Positions 50,844 through 63,938 of a stretch of 64,000 nucleotides of DNA are shown here, in pieces; within the stretch, counting starts at the first letter, position 1; each line of letters starts with the position of its first letter. The DNA lies in assembly GCA_022316685.1 (NCBI GenBank), contig JAKJHU010000033.1, positions 4,392,321 through 4,456,320 of the forward strand, in the 5' to 3' direction. Below the pieces are notes generated by a model. It saw only the letters and a list, made by a program, of their open reading frames with translations. It was not told the DNA's origin and did not search any database. A program made the translations under genes and the position numbers. Source of the DNA: Progne subis subis (lineage: Eukaryota > Chordata > Aves > Passeriformes > Hirundinidae).

Positions 50844-53800
50844 CATGGCAGTATTTTTAAAGACTATTAAATGGAATTGTGTAACTCCATCTCTGTAGTA
50901 GGTTTGAGCTTACCCTAACTACCAGCTGCATCGGTGCAATCAGCCTCCATGGTGAGATTTTTTTTCCTTCAACCTTCTATTTTTACTAGGTGACCGCAAA
51001 TCTCTTTTAACCTGTAAATACTGATCCTTAGTTAAGATAAGATAATCTGACCCTGGAAATGTCACACCTTGAACACCCCAAATGAATCACATGAAGAAAA
51101 ATATTTGCTGCCTTTTCCTGTGGAATGACTGCAGGGTTAGGCATCACTTCTTTGCTCCCAAAATGCCTCCAAAAGCTTTTTTTGCTGTGGCATTGGTTCT
51201 GCACCCCAGTCAGTGTGAGTGAGACTGCCAGTGTGTACAAGGGATACAGAGACAGCAGGGGCTTTGCAGGGAGGAATTGCTGTTACTCTCTTTTATAGCA
51301 TCTGTGGGATGTTCCTGTTGCAGGTTCTATGACTCAGACTCTGGTGGGTTGGTCGGCAGGGTCCGTTCCTGCTCCTCTGACTCAAGGCTGATGCAGGAGA
51401 GATTGTGCCTTGGGAAGGAATGGCCTGCCAACCACCACACTGTGCCTTTAGTATCACGGTGAGAGGAATCAGGACTAATCAGGAAATAAATCAGGTTTTC
51501 ATCCTTGTAACTGAGAGACTGTTTCACCTCTGCAAATCAGTGCAACGGTGCGATGAAAACACAATTAATATCTTCTAGAAATTCCCTGGGTGCATCTTTC
51601 CATCAAGATTATAGGCAATAAAATTATTAATGTTTCAAAACAATTAAGCCATAATGAAAATTAGTAAACTTTCCCCGTCCTTTTGCCATTATTATTGATT
51701 AATTCCACCACTGAAACTTTACTGAGAACATTTTTAAGTAGGACAAACATCAGTAAGGCATAATTCAAGTAGAGTTGATCTTGCCTTCATGGCCAAGTGA
51801 CATCTTGAGATCCCTTCCAGACCAGTTTTTCTTCTAAAGCATTTTGAAAATCTGTTTTCTCAGCAGTGATTTGTATTCATTTCACATGGGTAGAGATGAG
51901 TACACCAGCTTCTTGAAATAGGGAAGTCAGTCTCTAATGCATTCAGATCAGGTCCATTTTTAACTTTTAGCCATTGAGATATTCAAACACCTGAAAAACA
52001 CCTCACTTTGATATAATGCATGCTACTTCACTCATTTTTAACAAGAAAAACTTTCTTTTTGATACATTCTGATTCTAAAGTACTAATTGATAAGTAAGCT
52101 TAAAACATACAGTAAAATATTCTTCCTGTAGCTCAACATTTTTTTCATTCTGCCCATTTTAATTCTTTCATTTCCCACTTTATTTAGCATTTCAATTGCA
52201 GTTCATCTTAAATGACTTAGAAGGAAATACTTTTGCAGAAGAATAAATTATCATTACCTTCATGTAAAAATTTTTTCTTTTCTTAATCAAACACAAACCA
52301 AGAAGAAAACCAGAGAAGGTATCTGTTGCTTTTTTCCCATGTTTTTGATTAATTTTTAAATTTACTTGCATTAGGATTTTACATAAACAGAAAAGTATCT
52401 TGTATACAAGTTCTTCATGATCTTTTAATGACATACAAACTTACCTTAAGTACTTTTCTAAATCTCTATTTGTAAACAGTAGGAAAAAAATAGTACAGAA
52501 AACAGTACAACAAAGCAAATTATCTAGCTTCTTTTTTTGTTTTTCTCTGTGACATTTCCCTTCTATATAGGGACTTATACCCTTGGGTCTGGAGATGCCA
52601 GAAGATGTTTGCAAGCACAGGATGCTGAAACCTCTGTTTGGGTTTATGTTCCAAGGACAGCTTGGGTAACTGCTCTGGACACAAACAATTCCCTCTCAGC
52701 TGTTTTCCAGAACAAGAGAGTTTTGGAAAACTCTGTCATATGCAGAGTGTGGTTGTCCTTCAGGGTCTCCACATACTAGGAGTTGTGCGCCTTGCCAGGC
52801 AGGACCCCAGGACAAATGGGGATGTGGGTGAACTAAGGAACTACAAGGGGATATGAGATTGGATCCCTCAGGGGACTTCTGATTTGCCCCTATAAATGTG
52901 GGTTGATGTTGTCTCTATCTCCTGCACGGAAATCTTTACCTTGCGTGAAGCATATAGATAGATAAAGTACACTTCACTCATCTTTTAAAGTCTAAAATCT
53001 TTAAGTATCATAACGCATAAAGTGCATCAGGATCCATTTGACACCTTCTTAAGTGAGCTGAATTGCAGTGCTGCATTTCACAATAGCCTTGCTTATAGAT
53101 TCAAGGGAGAGAGAATGTTCTACCTCCTTCTATGGAGCAGGCAGGATTCCATCATGGATTACGCCTGGTACCTACAGATACTTCTTTGTGCTATTGCCAG
53201 GTTATATCTTAGGAGGAATTCAAGGCTGAATCACTGGAATTATTAACAGTCCTATTGTTTTCTTCTTGTCCACTGGACACAATAACCCCATAGAACCTCT
53301 GCCAAAGATAAGGAGAGGCATACCTTTTCTTTTCAGGCATCCTCTGACTTTGCCCTTCTCTTACAAGGCTATTTTGTAGGGTGATGGTATGTCTAATTAA
53401 ACCAACAGAGGAGCTTCTTTCTTTGGTAGCTAGAGAGCATTTCAGACAATCAAAGAAATATTTTATTTATTTTCATTTTAAACTGGATTGCTGTTAAAAA
53501 GGATCACTAGGCTGGAATGTCTTGATTTATGATCAGATCCTTTCCCAGCTTTGGAAACTCATAAAGTAAGACAAAATTTACTGGGGTCATATGGTATATG
53601 AAGAAGCTTTTGCTCAGGGAATGACAGAGCTGCCTGGAATTTTATGGAAATGCAGATACTGAGATATCAGCATGCCTGATTAATTAACACTTGTTTATAT
53701 TCTGTTTCTTTCAACCGTATTTCAACACCCCAGAACTGATTCTAATAAAAACCCTTTGAGAGTTCTTTTTCCTTCCACACACTTAACTCATGATTGCAAA

Positions 53801-55539
53801 AATCCTTACCACTTTTGATTATAATCTTTAATTAGCAGGAAAATATATGTGTTGAATTATTTAGTTAGCATTCATTTTCATCGTGATGTTTTGACAGCTT
53901 TTGCATTAATAAATCTTTCATAGACCTGAAGACCCTGGATAGCCTTAGATGTACTTGTCTAAGGATTTCTCTTAAACACTTTTCCTTCCAAGGACCTTAA
54001 AGCACTCAGTGCTACCCAGGATTTTTCACTCACCCAGGTGAGTTTCCTGATCACTAGCCTGTCTCTTCTGCTCACTTTATAGCTTAATGAATTTTTAAGA
54101 GTTTTCCTTCTCAAAATGAGAGGAGGTAACATCTCAGCACAGCCTGTCATGCAAGAGTGGTTGTGTGGCCTGAGGCCAAATCCATCACTTGTCTGCTGCA
54201 TGGCCTTCTGGGCTGGTTCTGGGACTGCTCAATTGGATTTCCAAGGAAGAAAACTTTGATTTTAGCATATTCTTCACAGTGTTCTCAAAGGACCCTTTAC
54301 CTGCCTCACAGAAGTGCCTCAGGGCTTGCATGCTTGATCTGGCATCCCATTTGTGTTAAAATCCACATTTTTCGTGGGTGAGAACATTGGTTCAGATTCT
54401 CAGAAGGGCCTCAACATCTCTGTAAAGGCCTTTAAGGTTGTAGACGGCAGAAGTTAAGGGTGTTCTATGGTTTGACCCATTTATGTAAATCAAAGTCTGT
54501 AACCTGCACAGACCTTCAGATTGGAGGGTATCTGGTTTCCTGTGCAAAACCACATTAGACCCCATGGGGGCCCCTGCCAGGTTGTAAGAAAAAAGCCTTT
54601 TAGACTGGGCCTAGATTTGTTACTTAAGGCTGTCCCTGCTAGTTCAGCTCTAAGCTTGCTGTCCCAGCTAGCATGAAATACTGAGTACAGCAGCCAGAGA
54701 ACTGCAGTTCTGTGTTCTCAAGTTCTCTGACAACATTTGAGTCTATCAAGACTTTAGGCTGTAGATAAGATGCTGAGTTTAAGGTTTAGCCTGATTATTG
54801 GCTTGATGTGTTTTTCTATTCAATCTGATGAAATGTCTGTGTCTATAATTGCAAGCATTGCAGGCAGTCATTTCTAAGTGAATGTAATTTATTAACTTTA
54901 ATGAGCAAATAAGCACCTTACCACTACGAAAAGAGATGCTTCCCAAATCTTTAAATAATTACAAATAATACAGCCTCGATGGAGATCTCAAACTGGAGTA
55001 ATTGCCCCATGTGCCATTGTGCCCATGCAATAAACAATTTAAAGTTGTTTTAAATGCTTCCTGTCACCACTGTGGATGAGAAATAATTTTGCATGGTTCA
55101 TTTGCTGCAGTACTTAGTTTTCTTTGCTGCCTCTGGAAGGAGAGATTTTTATCAGAAAAATGGCTGTAGCAAGACTGTTATTACACATTTAGTTTCCATC
55201 AGGAAATTCTCAATCCAAATCAAACTAGAATCAATGCAGCAGAGGAGTGCTTGCAGTGGAATAGCACAGTTTGTTCAGAGCAGGGTGGTGCTGACCATCC
55301 ATCTGGAAACTGGTGAATTTCAAAAGACATATGAATTATGCAAAAGTATATTACTAATAATGAACCCTGTTTGTGAACTTGCTCTAAACAAACCTCAGAA
55401 CTTTGACAGATACCTCGAGAACAAATCATAAAGTTGGTTAAAAAAAAAAATAATTAGCAATGAGAAATAGAGATTTCTCTCTAGAAAGTTTCTTTTGGAC
55501 ATTTTCTGATTAACCCTCAACCAAATATCCAAACCCCTC
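50844..55539. other. Non-coding sequence, no confirmed gene
   Basis: Apart from one weak exon-like segment (52571-52665), nothing supports a gene. The 112-codon plus frame at 55093-55431 has no recognisable domain. No transposon of recognisable family was seen. AT-rich unique sequence dominates. Confidence 0.65.
52571..52665 (+). other. Weak candidate exon (95 bp)
   Basis: A pyrimidine-rich stretch (52530-52563) leads to CTATATAG with the AG at 52569-52570. A donor-like TTGG|GTAACT has its GT at 52666-52667. Between them one frame is open and would encode 31 whole codons after two bases, reading TYTLGSGDARRCLQAQ and onward. A second frame is also open. The donor is mediocre and no partner exon was found. 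I do not recognise the peptide. Chance occurrence is likely in 64 kb. Confidence 0.12.
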
Positions 55540-55739
55540 AAAAAAAAAAAAAAAAACAAACAAAACAAAACAAAAAAAAAAAAACCAAAAAAAAAAAAAA
55601 CAAAAACCAAAAAAAAAAAAACCCACAAAACCAAAAAAAACCCCAAAACAAACAAAACAAACAAACAAACAAAAACAACAACAAAAAACCCCCCAAAACC
55701 CCCCAAAACAAAACCAAACCAAAACAAACACAAAACAAC
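55540..55739 (-). repeat. 200-bp A/C tract (TTTTG/TTTGG-type on minus)
   Basis: The plus strand is almost purely A with scattered C. It starts with A17 and passes through CAAAA, CAAACAAAC and ACAACAAC words to two C6 runs separated by AAAA (about 55687-55704). On the minus strand it is a T-rich tract with two G6 runs. The three overlapping minus-strand frames rich in F, G, V and L are translations of this repeat and not proteins. Confidence 0.92.
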
Positions 55740-57514
55740 CTAACTTTTTATGAAAAAAATAAAGTGAAATTCAACATTCTGCTTCCAATAGTGTCCACTC
55801 AGGATTTTATCACAATTCAATAATTTCACTTAAAATATGTATTCAAATTGATTCTTCTGGTGTCCCTACTTTTCAATGTCTTCTCCTGAATGCAGAAGTA
55901 TGAGCACTGATTAAAAAAATAACAGGTAGGTAGAAATTCTTAGAGTGTTATGGAGTTAATTTAAAGAGCGTAGGTCTTTCCTGTACAAATTGAGTAACAT
56001 TGAATATTCCTAGAGCCAAACCACTTTTTGAGCCATCCTTGAAAACAAGATGCTTCATTTCAAGGACTTATCACCAGACTTGCATCCTGACAAATTAATT
56101 TTTTCAGTCCCTTTTTCAGCTTGTCAACTTTTTATGCTGGTCTTTTCACTAAATGTGTTGTTTTTACACATCACCCTTCATTTAATAAGATGTTTAAACT
56201 GTGATATTCTCTCTTTTTTTAAGGGACTTGCTAGTCTGGCATCTCTGTAGGGGTAGAAAGGATTGAAATGGTATTCCTGACAGCAGAAATGATTAATACA
56301 AGGCTCTTGAGAGGGCACTTTTGTGTTCACAGTGTTGGAATCATTATGTCTGCTGAGATGACAACACAGCATCAGAAATGCAGAAACTGTGGAGCAGCCT
56401 GTTACCAAATTTTGAGTGTCTGTTGCACTCTGTGAGTCCACAGAGCTCTGAGAAGTGAAGGAAATATCTGGTCAGAGCAAAGATTTAATGGACAAATGCA
56501 GTTCTTTGTTTTTAAAAAGTTGACAATGGGTGAGCATAACAAAGAAATGTCTCCAAGCCTGAATCTGCCTCCTAAGCAGCAGTTAAACACTTTGGCTGGT
56601 GAGAAGAGCAGAAGGAAATCAGTTAACATGGCATCAACCCTGAGCAACGTGGGAATCAGAGGACCTGCACTAGAGGACTCTAGAAGAGAGCAAAGAGGTA
56701 AGAAGAGCTTTCTGTGGGTTGTTTGACCCTGGGCTTCATATATTCCATGTGTCAGAGGTGTGAGAGGGAGAATTAGCATTCCTGAGTACACTTTTGAAGA
56801 GCATTTCTGCTTCTGCTCTGAATCTGACCCTGACTACCTGCACACTAATGCAGACTGGCATGTCATCACCACCCAGCATCTCCCCAGCTTGCAGGGAAAA
56901 TGAGATTCTTACAGCACTGCCACCCTGTTTCCCTCCCCTCCTCATCCATCACACCCCATTAAAGGGTCCAGTGCTGCTTCTCGGTGGTATTTGGTGTGAG
57001 CACTTTGGCTGTGGTCCCTTTCTGGGCCTCCCCAAGGGAGCTCTTTGGTGCTCCAGCAGGGAAGGTGATCATCCTCCCATGCAGATGGAGTTGGGAGGGC
57101 GACAGACAAGAGGACAGAGATCCCAACCCCACAGACAACCCCAGGAACTGGCAGCCACCTTCTTCCTGCTCTCTGCTCCTGAATAACATGGAAAGCCCCT
57201 CACCCCTCTGCTTGAGCCAGTGCATTTGCTCCCTGCTGCTGTCCCACCTATCATACTCCTGTCATTGAAGGAGGACTCTCCCACTGCTTGTGGTATGAAA
57301 CCCTTGGCTGCGGGGTACAGTAGAAGAGGAGCTGGTGAACAGGAGGGAAAGAAGTCAAGTTTAATGTCAAGCCTATGAAAAGCAGAGCAGAAAAAAAATG
57401 AGATTGGAGATAAGGAGTGATCTCCTGGGTCGTGGAGTACATTAGTGACATAGGAAACAAAGTAAAAATCTATTAATGAAAGAGGAAGCAACTAAAACCA
57501 AGTAAATGGAAGAT

Positions 57515-57535
57515 TAACTGATTGATAATCAGTTA
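57515..57535. repeat. Inverted repeat, 8-bp arms
   Basis: TAACTGAT and ATCAGTTA flank a 5-base loop. Short arms in AT-rich sequence; chance is likely. Confidence 0.6.
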
Positions 57536-57643
57536 CATGTACATAACATATACTGCTATAATTAGATTCATTGTTAAATTAGAAATAACATCTATTTATT
57601 AAAATGTAGTAAAATTTTAAGTCTTTTATGAGTTTGCTGTCAC

Positions 57644-57659
57644 TTTTTTTTTTTTTTTT
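57644..57659 (+). repeat. T16 homopolymer
   Basis: Sixteen uninterrupted T residues. Confidence 0.9.
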
Positions 57660-60620
57660 GACTGATAACTGCAAATCTTCCTATATTTTAGCTTAAAGTA
57701 GTTACTGACCACATTTATGCAGTTATCATCTCCCTTTTTCATCCCTTATTTTTCATCTCCCTTTAGAGAGGAGTGTGTGTTTTGAGCAGATCCAATGGCA
57801 CTGTCAGCTGTACCTTGTGCACCCCAAGTGCAAAGGTGTAAGAGGTTACCATTTGCCTGTCCCTTCTCTCCCAAGGTGCTTGAATCAGCAGCCAGAGTCA
57901 AACCAGCAGCTCAGCACTGAGTAGGCTGGGCTGCCAATCTGTTATCTTTTCTCAGAGCATTGAGTACTGCCTTATATCCCCTCAACCTCTTTCTTTTAGG
58001 GACAAACTAACCCTGGACTCTTTAAACTTGTGCATTCTGTCAGTATGACATAATGCAAAGATGTTTTGTACCCTGCTATGGGGAGAGCCCACCTGCCAGC
58101 TCTACAACTTGACTTTCCTTGTTGCAGCTCCCGGTCTCCTTTAGAGGTGGAAATCCACAAAATGTCCAGGCAGTGGTTGTGATTGTGGCTGATATCTCAG
58201 CAGGCATTTCTTGTCCATGAATGACTACCCTAAAACACTTTGCAGCATTTGACCGTCATCCTGTGAGTAGCAAGCTCTTATTTATTCAGCTGACATGTGG
58301 GGCTCTAAGCCTATCCATTGGCATTTCCAACATATTTAATAGTGACAGTAATTATTATAATCCATTCAGTAGCAGTCTTGAAGCCTACTCTTTCCATTGA
58401 CATAGTTGATCTAAGTGCAGAATAAGTCACATGTTAACAGCTGGACTGAAAACCACCCACAGATGTTGCTTAATAGGAGCCTGAGTAAGTCCACCCACTG
58501 CTGGTACATTTAGTCCTTCTAGAGGAGGCAGGTGTATAATGTAGGAAATTTTCCTGTTCAGCCCTTACAGATATGAATCATTAATGTTTAGTGCAAAGAA
58601 ATAATGTTCTTTTTACCATTGTGGGGAAAAAGACCACAGACATGGAAAAAAAGGGTGAGGACATCTGGGACAGACAGCTCATAAGCTGAAAGTAGCCAAT
58701 TTTTCTTTACAACAAAGCTGGCTGCTGGTTTTCACGATGAGAAATAACCCAGAAGCCTCTCCCAATATTCAGATATTTTTTCAGGTCTTATATGGAACAT
58801 TCATGCTGTCCTGCAAGACAGGATCAGAGGCATCAGGCTCTGAATCAGTAGAAATAATTGGACACTTCTACTGCTGGTTGCTCTGGGAAGAGTTCTGCTC
58901 TAGTTTTTCTTGAGTGAAATGGTGAACTTGGAGTTTGTACGTCTCTTGTTGTGTTTCTTTCTTTGTCCACTGCCTTCCTATCACACCTGGGCAGGGGACA
59001 GCCCAGACTTCACCTGCCACAGGTGAAAGAACATTGCACAAGCGGCAGAAAGAGAGGGATGGACTTGAGGATCATCCTTACTAAGCAGTGCTGAAAAGAA
59101 AAACTTGTCTTCAGAAAAAAGAGGCTTCTAGGACAAAGCCCAAAAAAGTCATCAATACATAGAACCTTGTTTATTCCCATAGCCCTCTGACAGTGCTGAA
59201 AATGGCTAAATAAATAATAGACTGAGGGGAAAAAAAGGAGAATCTATCTTTTTATTTAATCTTTTACATTTTTGCTCATTGTCTTTCTGAACCTTTTCCA
59301 AAACTGTAGTATTTTGTAAAGGTAGAGAGACAAAAACCTCAATGAGTCAATCAACTGTGATGGGTAGAGTCCCAGAATGGCCATCCCAAACCTCAGCATT
59401 AAATGTGAACTTAGATCCAAAAGCCATTAGCTTTTTGGCAGTACTGGAACATCACCCTAATTGTGTGACCTTGGAGAACCAGGATGTTTTGCTCTGTGTG
59501 CAGCAGCCCTGTGCAGCTATAAACTGGCTGGGTGTGTGACTCAAGACCATTTCTTCTTTACTACAGTTCTCTCTTGGAATTTTGTTCTTATTTCAAAAAA
59601 GAACATTAATGAAAAGAAACAGAAAGAAAAGGGTATCTCAGTTTTGATTAGAGTGATTTACTAGAGAGATGACAGTCTGTGGGGCTTCTGGCTGGTACCC
59701 ACAAGGTGTGTATAATGCAATTAGTTACAGGGAAACATAAATAGACAGGTCTGAACTGTAAGCACTGCCATGACCAGAAAACATGCAGCAGCCTCCTCTG
59801 GGGAAATGGCATTTTTCCTAGCATTTACAACACTCCTGACAAGGTGGTTCCTGCTTTCACCCAGAGCTCTTGGTTATGGAGCCATGAGCTTCACTTGGCA
59901 TTAACCAAGAGCTGAGTAAGCCATACATTTTCATGGGGTTGTCGACTTCTTAAGGAGGCAGACAGCATTTTAGTTCCTTATCTATTTTTGTTGGAGTGCA
60001 TATCCTTGTCCTGAAAAAATGAAAAGAAAAAAATCTCTTGTTTTATTTTTAAAGCCAAAATTAAAACCCTCCTGGGAAAAACACTTGACTCTGGGTATGA
60101 GGAATGGGTTGTTTATTTTCCTCAGTTAGGCCAACTGTTTTGGAATATTCATTCAATGACTTGCCTATGCTCTTTGTCAAACAAGTGGGAGAAAATGATT
60201 AACTCCAGCCCTGAGCCATTTTGGGGCCTGGCATGGAACTGCTGGGAATTATCTAAGGAGAATCAAAGGCAGCTGATTGAATGCAGGGTCCCATTATAAA
60301 TACTGTGTTATACAAAGTTAAATTTCTTCACCAAAAACATCACTGTATCAGGAAAAGAAGTTTTCATTGACCAATTGTTTTTGAAGCAAGAATTAGATTT
60401 TTAATTTGATAAAAAATAAAAGATTAATCTTTAGATAAGACTAACTACGATGGGCTAATGGAAACATCAGGCAGGGCAGACCTGCGTGGATTTGACTGCT
60501 ATTGCCATGCTTGTTACACCCCTCCATGGACTTTGCAAATAAGGCAGTTTTCATTCAGTGTCTTGAAGCCCTTAGGCTGAAGGAGTGCCATCCTAAAGAA
60601 GAGCAGATGGAGGTTGAAAT

Positions 60621-60666
60621 AAAAAAAAATTAGAAGAAAAGAAAAAAAATCTTTTTTAAAAAAAAC
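60621..60666 (+). repeat. A-rich low-complexity tract
   Basis: A9, then AGAAGAAAAG-type sequence and A8, then CTTTTTT and A8. The T6 and A8 runs can pair. Confidence 0.75.
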
Positions 60667-61344
60667 CCCACTGTACTGACAGGTGGTTATGTACCTGAAG
60701 AAATTACCAATTTGCTATTCTGTTGTTGAAGGCCTACTCCAACAACCTGAACTTATAGGAGTAAAACTTCCTTTTCAAAGATGCGCATTTCCTTAATCAC
60801 AAGACTGTACAATACCAAGCTTTTCTCCTTTAGCTTCAGCACAAATAAAATCAAACCAGTTTTATCAGCAGAGTACCTCTGAGAACAACAGATTGTAGAG
60901 TCTCTCTACATTAAATTCTTAGGCTTTTTGAGTGGAAAACATTTTAATCTGTAGTTTCCTGACATATCTCCTAACCAGTTTGTCCCCAGCAAAACACATT
61001 AATTCTATGTGCCGTGTTTCATTGGCAAATTAATGAGGACATGAAAAACCAGCATCAACATATCATAAAAAATGCAAAATCATTGAACACTTAATTACAG
61101 CTTGAGCTGTTCCAGAAAGCTCAGTAGCTGAAAAGTTGAACAGGTACAGTTTCTAGAACTGGCTGTCTAAATCACACATAATTTTCTAAGGTCTGTTGCT
61201 CTCAGTGATGGTGAAATCAGAGGATGAAATGAACAATCCTGTGTTGGCACTGATGTACAGGAGGGTATCTGATTCAGATCAGACACCAATGTTTTACCTG
61301 GCAGGTGCCGTTCATGGTCGCGTGCCCTGAGGTGCAGCAGGAGT

Positions 61345-61657
61345 GAGTGTTTGGACTCTTCTTTCAGGTAACAAGTAACAGAACGAGAGAAAACGATCTC
61401 AAGTTTCAACAGGGGAGACGTAGATTGGGTAATAAGAAAAAAATTTTCAGTGAAAGAGTTGTTGGGCATAGGAATGGGCAAAGTGGTGGAATCACTATTC
61501 CTGGAAGTGTTCAGAAAATGTGTGGACATGGCCCTTGGGAAGTGTTCAGAAAATGTGTGGATGTGGCCCTTGGAAACATGGCTTAATGGTAACGTGGTGC
61601 TATGTTAGACTCGATCTCAGGGGTCTTTTCCAACCTTAATAATTCTATGATTCTATG
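61345..61657 (+). mobile_element. CR1 LINE 3' end with terminal ATTCTATG pair
   Basis: Plus-strand order: 'tggactcttctttcaggtaa', 'caagtaacagaacgagag', 'ggggagacgtagattgg', 'tttcagtgaaagagttgttg', 'gtggtggaatcactattcct', then 'tagactcgatctcagg', 'ggtcttttccaacctt' and two exact ATTCTATG copies at 61642-61657. This is the forward CR1 3' end, truncated 5' like the others. It carries an internal 35-base tandem duplication at 61503-61572. No reverse transcriptase sequence is present. Confidence 0.93.
61503..61572. repeat. 35-bp tandem duplication inside CR1
   Basis: GGAAGTGTTCAGAAAATG starts at 61503 and again at 61538. The copies differ at 'gacatgg' versus 'gatgtgg'. Other CR1 3' ends have one copy of this block, so the duplication happened in this copy or in its source. 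Confidence 0.9.
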
Positions 61658-63938
61658 AAACAATACGTTTTACCTCTTATGTGCCCTAAAGCATGTGCTA
61701 GATGGGAGGGAGGGATTGCTTCCACACATGAGGGGTAGGATGCTGTGCAGGACCTGTTCCAGAGTGTTGATGATGGGTTTTTCAGTGGGTGTTGTTTGGG
61801 TGTTGTTTAACGTCCTCATATGGACTGAGAAGATCAAATCCCACCACACTTCAGACTTAAATGCGTGACTGAGCCTGTGGCTTGGTGAGTTACTGTCTTT
61901 ACAGTTCGGAGGAAGGAAATTTCCACAGCATATCTGAAGTAAAATATATTAGTTTAGCCCTCTTTCCTCAATATTTGTTTTCACTCCTTACTTGTAAAGT
62001 CTTTGGAAAGGTAGAATGGTTATTATGTCTCAAATGTTAGGCAGTAATGTATTAAACCGAGAAACCTCGATGCTGGGTCCCACAGAGGCACCTGCAAGAA
62101 TTTTCTAGGATCCAACTGTACCCCAGGGAATCATGATGGCTGCAAAATTTCTTCCAGGGTCCCATGGGAAGGAGCTTTTTGAGGGAACTCAGAGGAAATC
62201 AGAAGTCTTTGCTTTCACCATAAATAACCTCAGAGGAAAGAAGGATAGGCCACTCCTGAAGATACAGAAGGGAAATGGGAACTTTGCTAGAATTTTGTTA
62301 GGAGATTTTTTTCGGAAAAGAATGGAGGGTGAGTAAGACCACCTTGCATTGTAGCAGTGCACGTGGGAGCAGCGTGCTGACATCACTGTGGGAAGCTGTC
62401 TAGTCTGGGAAGGGGAATGTGTGTCAGGAGCTTGCTGCTGACTTCACATGGAGTGGAAAAGCGAGGGAGGGAAGTAGCAGCTAGTCTTTCTGCTTGGATG
62501 GGGGAAGCCAAATAGAAGTGTTGGAGCGTGTGCATTCCCATGCTGACAAAATCTGGGAGATGTTAGGGGGAGTGACAAGCTGTTCAGTGTACCCTCTTCA
62601 CACAGGGTGTTTCCATTTTGGCTGAGGTGGTTTTTGGATGTGTGGGGACACAGCTATGGCCATCTCTCTCAGGCCCGGCAACAGCATGAATTGTAAATTG
62701 GGTTTTCTGGGACAACACACCTCTGCTCAGCTCTGTGTCATGAACAGATAAAAATTTGTCTCATGGCTCCACACACGTGACAGCCCTCAAGGAGACTGGG
62801 AAGATAAGTAGGGGATGTCAAAGAAGCCTTTATCCTCTAGTCCTTTGCCTTTTTGACCTGTGAACATTTTTTACTGCATTCCCTCAATTACCTCAGAAGC
62901 TTTCAAGTCTTGAAAACAATTTAGTCATTTTTCTAACTTCAAGAAATTTGTGTTTGATTGCCTTATTTTATGGCTTCCTTGTAGGTTCCTAAATGCTCTC
63001 CCTGCAAAAAAAAAAATGAAGTTAGTTTTTGAGCCTCTAAAGAAGTGTTGCAGAGTATTTTTATATAAGCCAGATTAATGGTTTTAGAAGACGATACATT
63101 TATCATAAGACAGCATTTTGGCAGCAAAGTGAGCTTCAGTGAGCAGTTGTTTTCAATCTTGTCACGCGTTTTCGAAGAGCTAACCTGAATTTCCTCTAGA
63201 ATTTGGAGTTTTAAAAAACCATGACTCAATCCCACACTAAAAGAAAAAAGACAAAAAGCAAAACCATGCAACATCTTAGAAGTATGTCTTTTGATAGAGA
63301 AAAAAAGATTTTTGGAATTCTTTCTCTGTCTTTGTTTGTCCTCTTAATTGAAATTTCTCTTGCAATTTTTCTTGGAGCTAAACTAATCACGTAGAGAGAA
63401 TTATGCCTTACAAATGAATACACTGAAATTCAAGTCAAACAAAAACTGTAAAAGTTAGAAGACAAGTCTTAATGTGGTATTTTGGGGAGGTCACATAATG
63501 GGGCTTCTATTATAAATAGTTCATATTTGATGTCAGCACTTGATAATAATTACAGTGAGACTCGGAAACAGCATTTCATCCTGTATAAGCTACAAGCAGA
63601 GAAATTGTTCCAATGACAAAAATAATCCAACACCAAATAGCTGTAAATTATTTATCACTGTCATTCTATTTCAGATCAGAAGTCTAATAAGCCACCCGGA
63701 GAGATTGCCTGCGATGTGTCCCTTAGGAGCTCGTAGGGATGGCAGTGTGCCACCTCACACTAGAGCAGGAGCAGAGCAGGAATTTTTTCCCTTAATGACT
63801 ATAGTTCTGTGAATTGCAGTGTGTGAACTCAGCTGGACCTTGAATCACAGACTTTCCAAAAGTCCTAAAAATGACTTTTTGGCAGCATGGCAAATTCAGG
63901 CAATTCAAGGTTGTTCTCTTTGGTGCATTAATTCCTTT
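61658..63938. other. Non-coding sequence, no gene seen
   Basis: No supportable gene. Open frames do not exceed about 103 codons and are unrecognised. A short A11 run lies near 63006. Nothing else stands out. Confidence 0.65.

Larger units (their letters stand above)
55740..61344. other. Non-coding sequence, no gene seen
   Basis: No supportable gene. A GC-richer patch at about 56790-57490 has overlapping open frames on both strands (129, 130, 140 codons), none recognisable. T16 lies at 57644-57659, an 8-bp inverted repeat at 57515-57535 and an A-rich stretch at 60621-60666. The rest is AT-rich unique sequence. Confidence 0.65.

Noticed and set aside
55395..55738. Phenylalanine/glycine-rich minus-strand frames resembling a hydrophobic membrane protein
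   Set aside because: They are translations of the A/C low-complexity tract in several frames.
56794..57491. Overlapping 130- and 140-codon frames on opposite strands
   Set aside because: Both strands open in a GC-richer patch with no domain; treated as chance.
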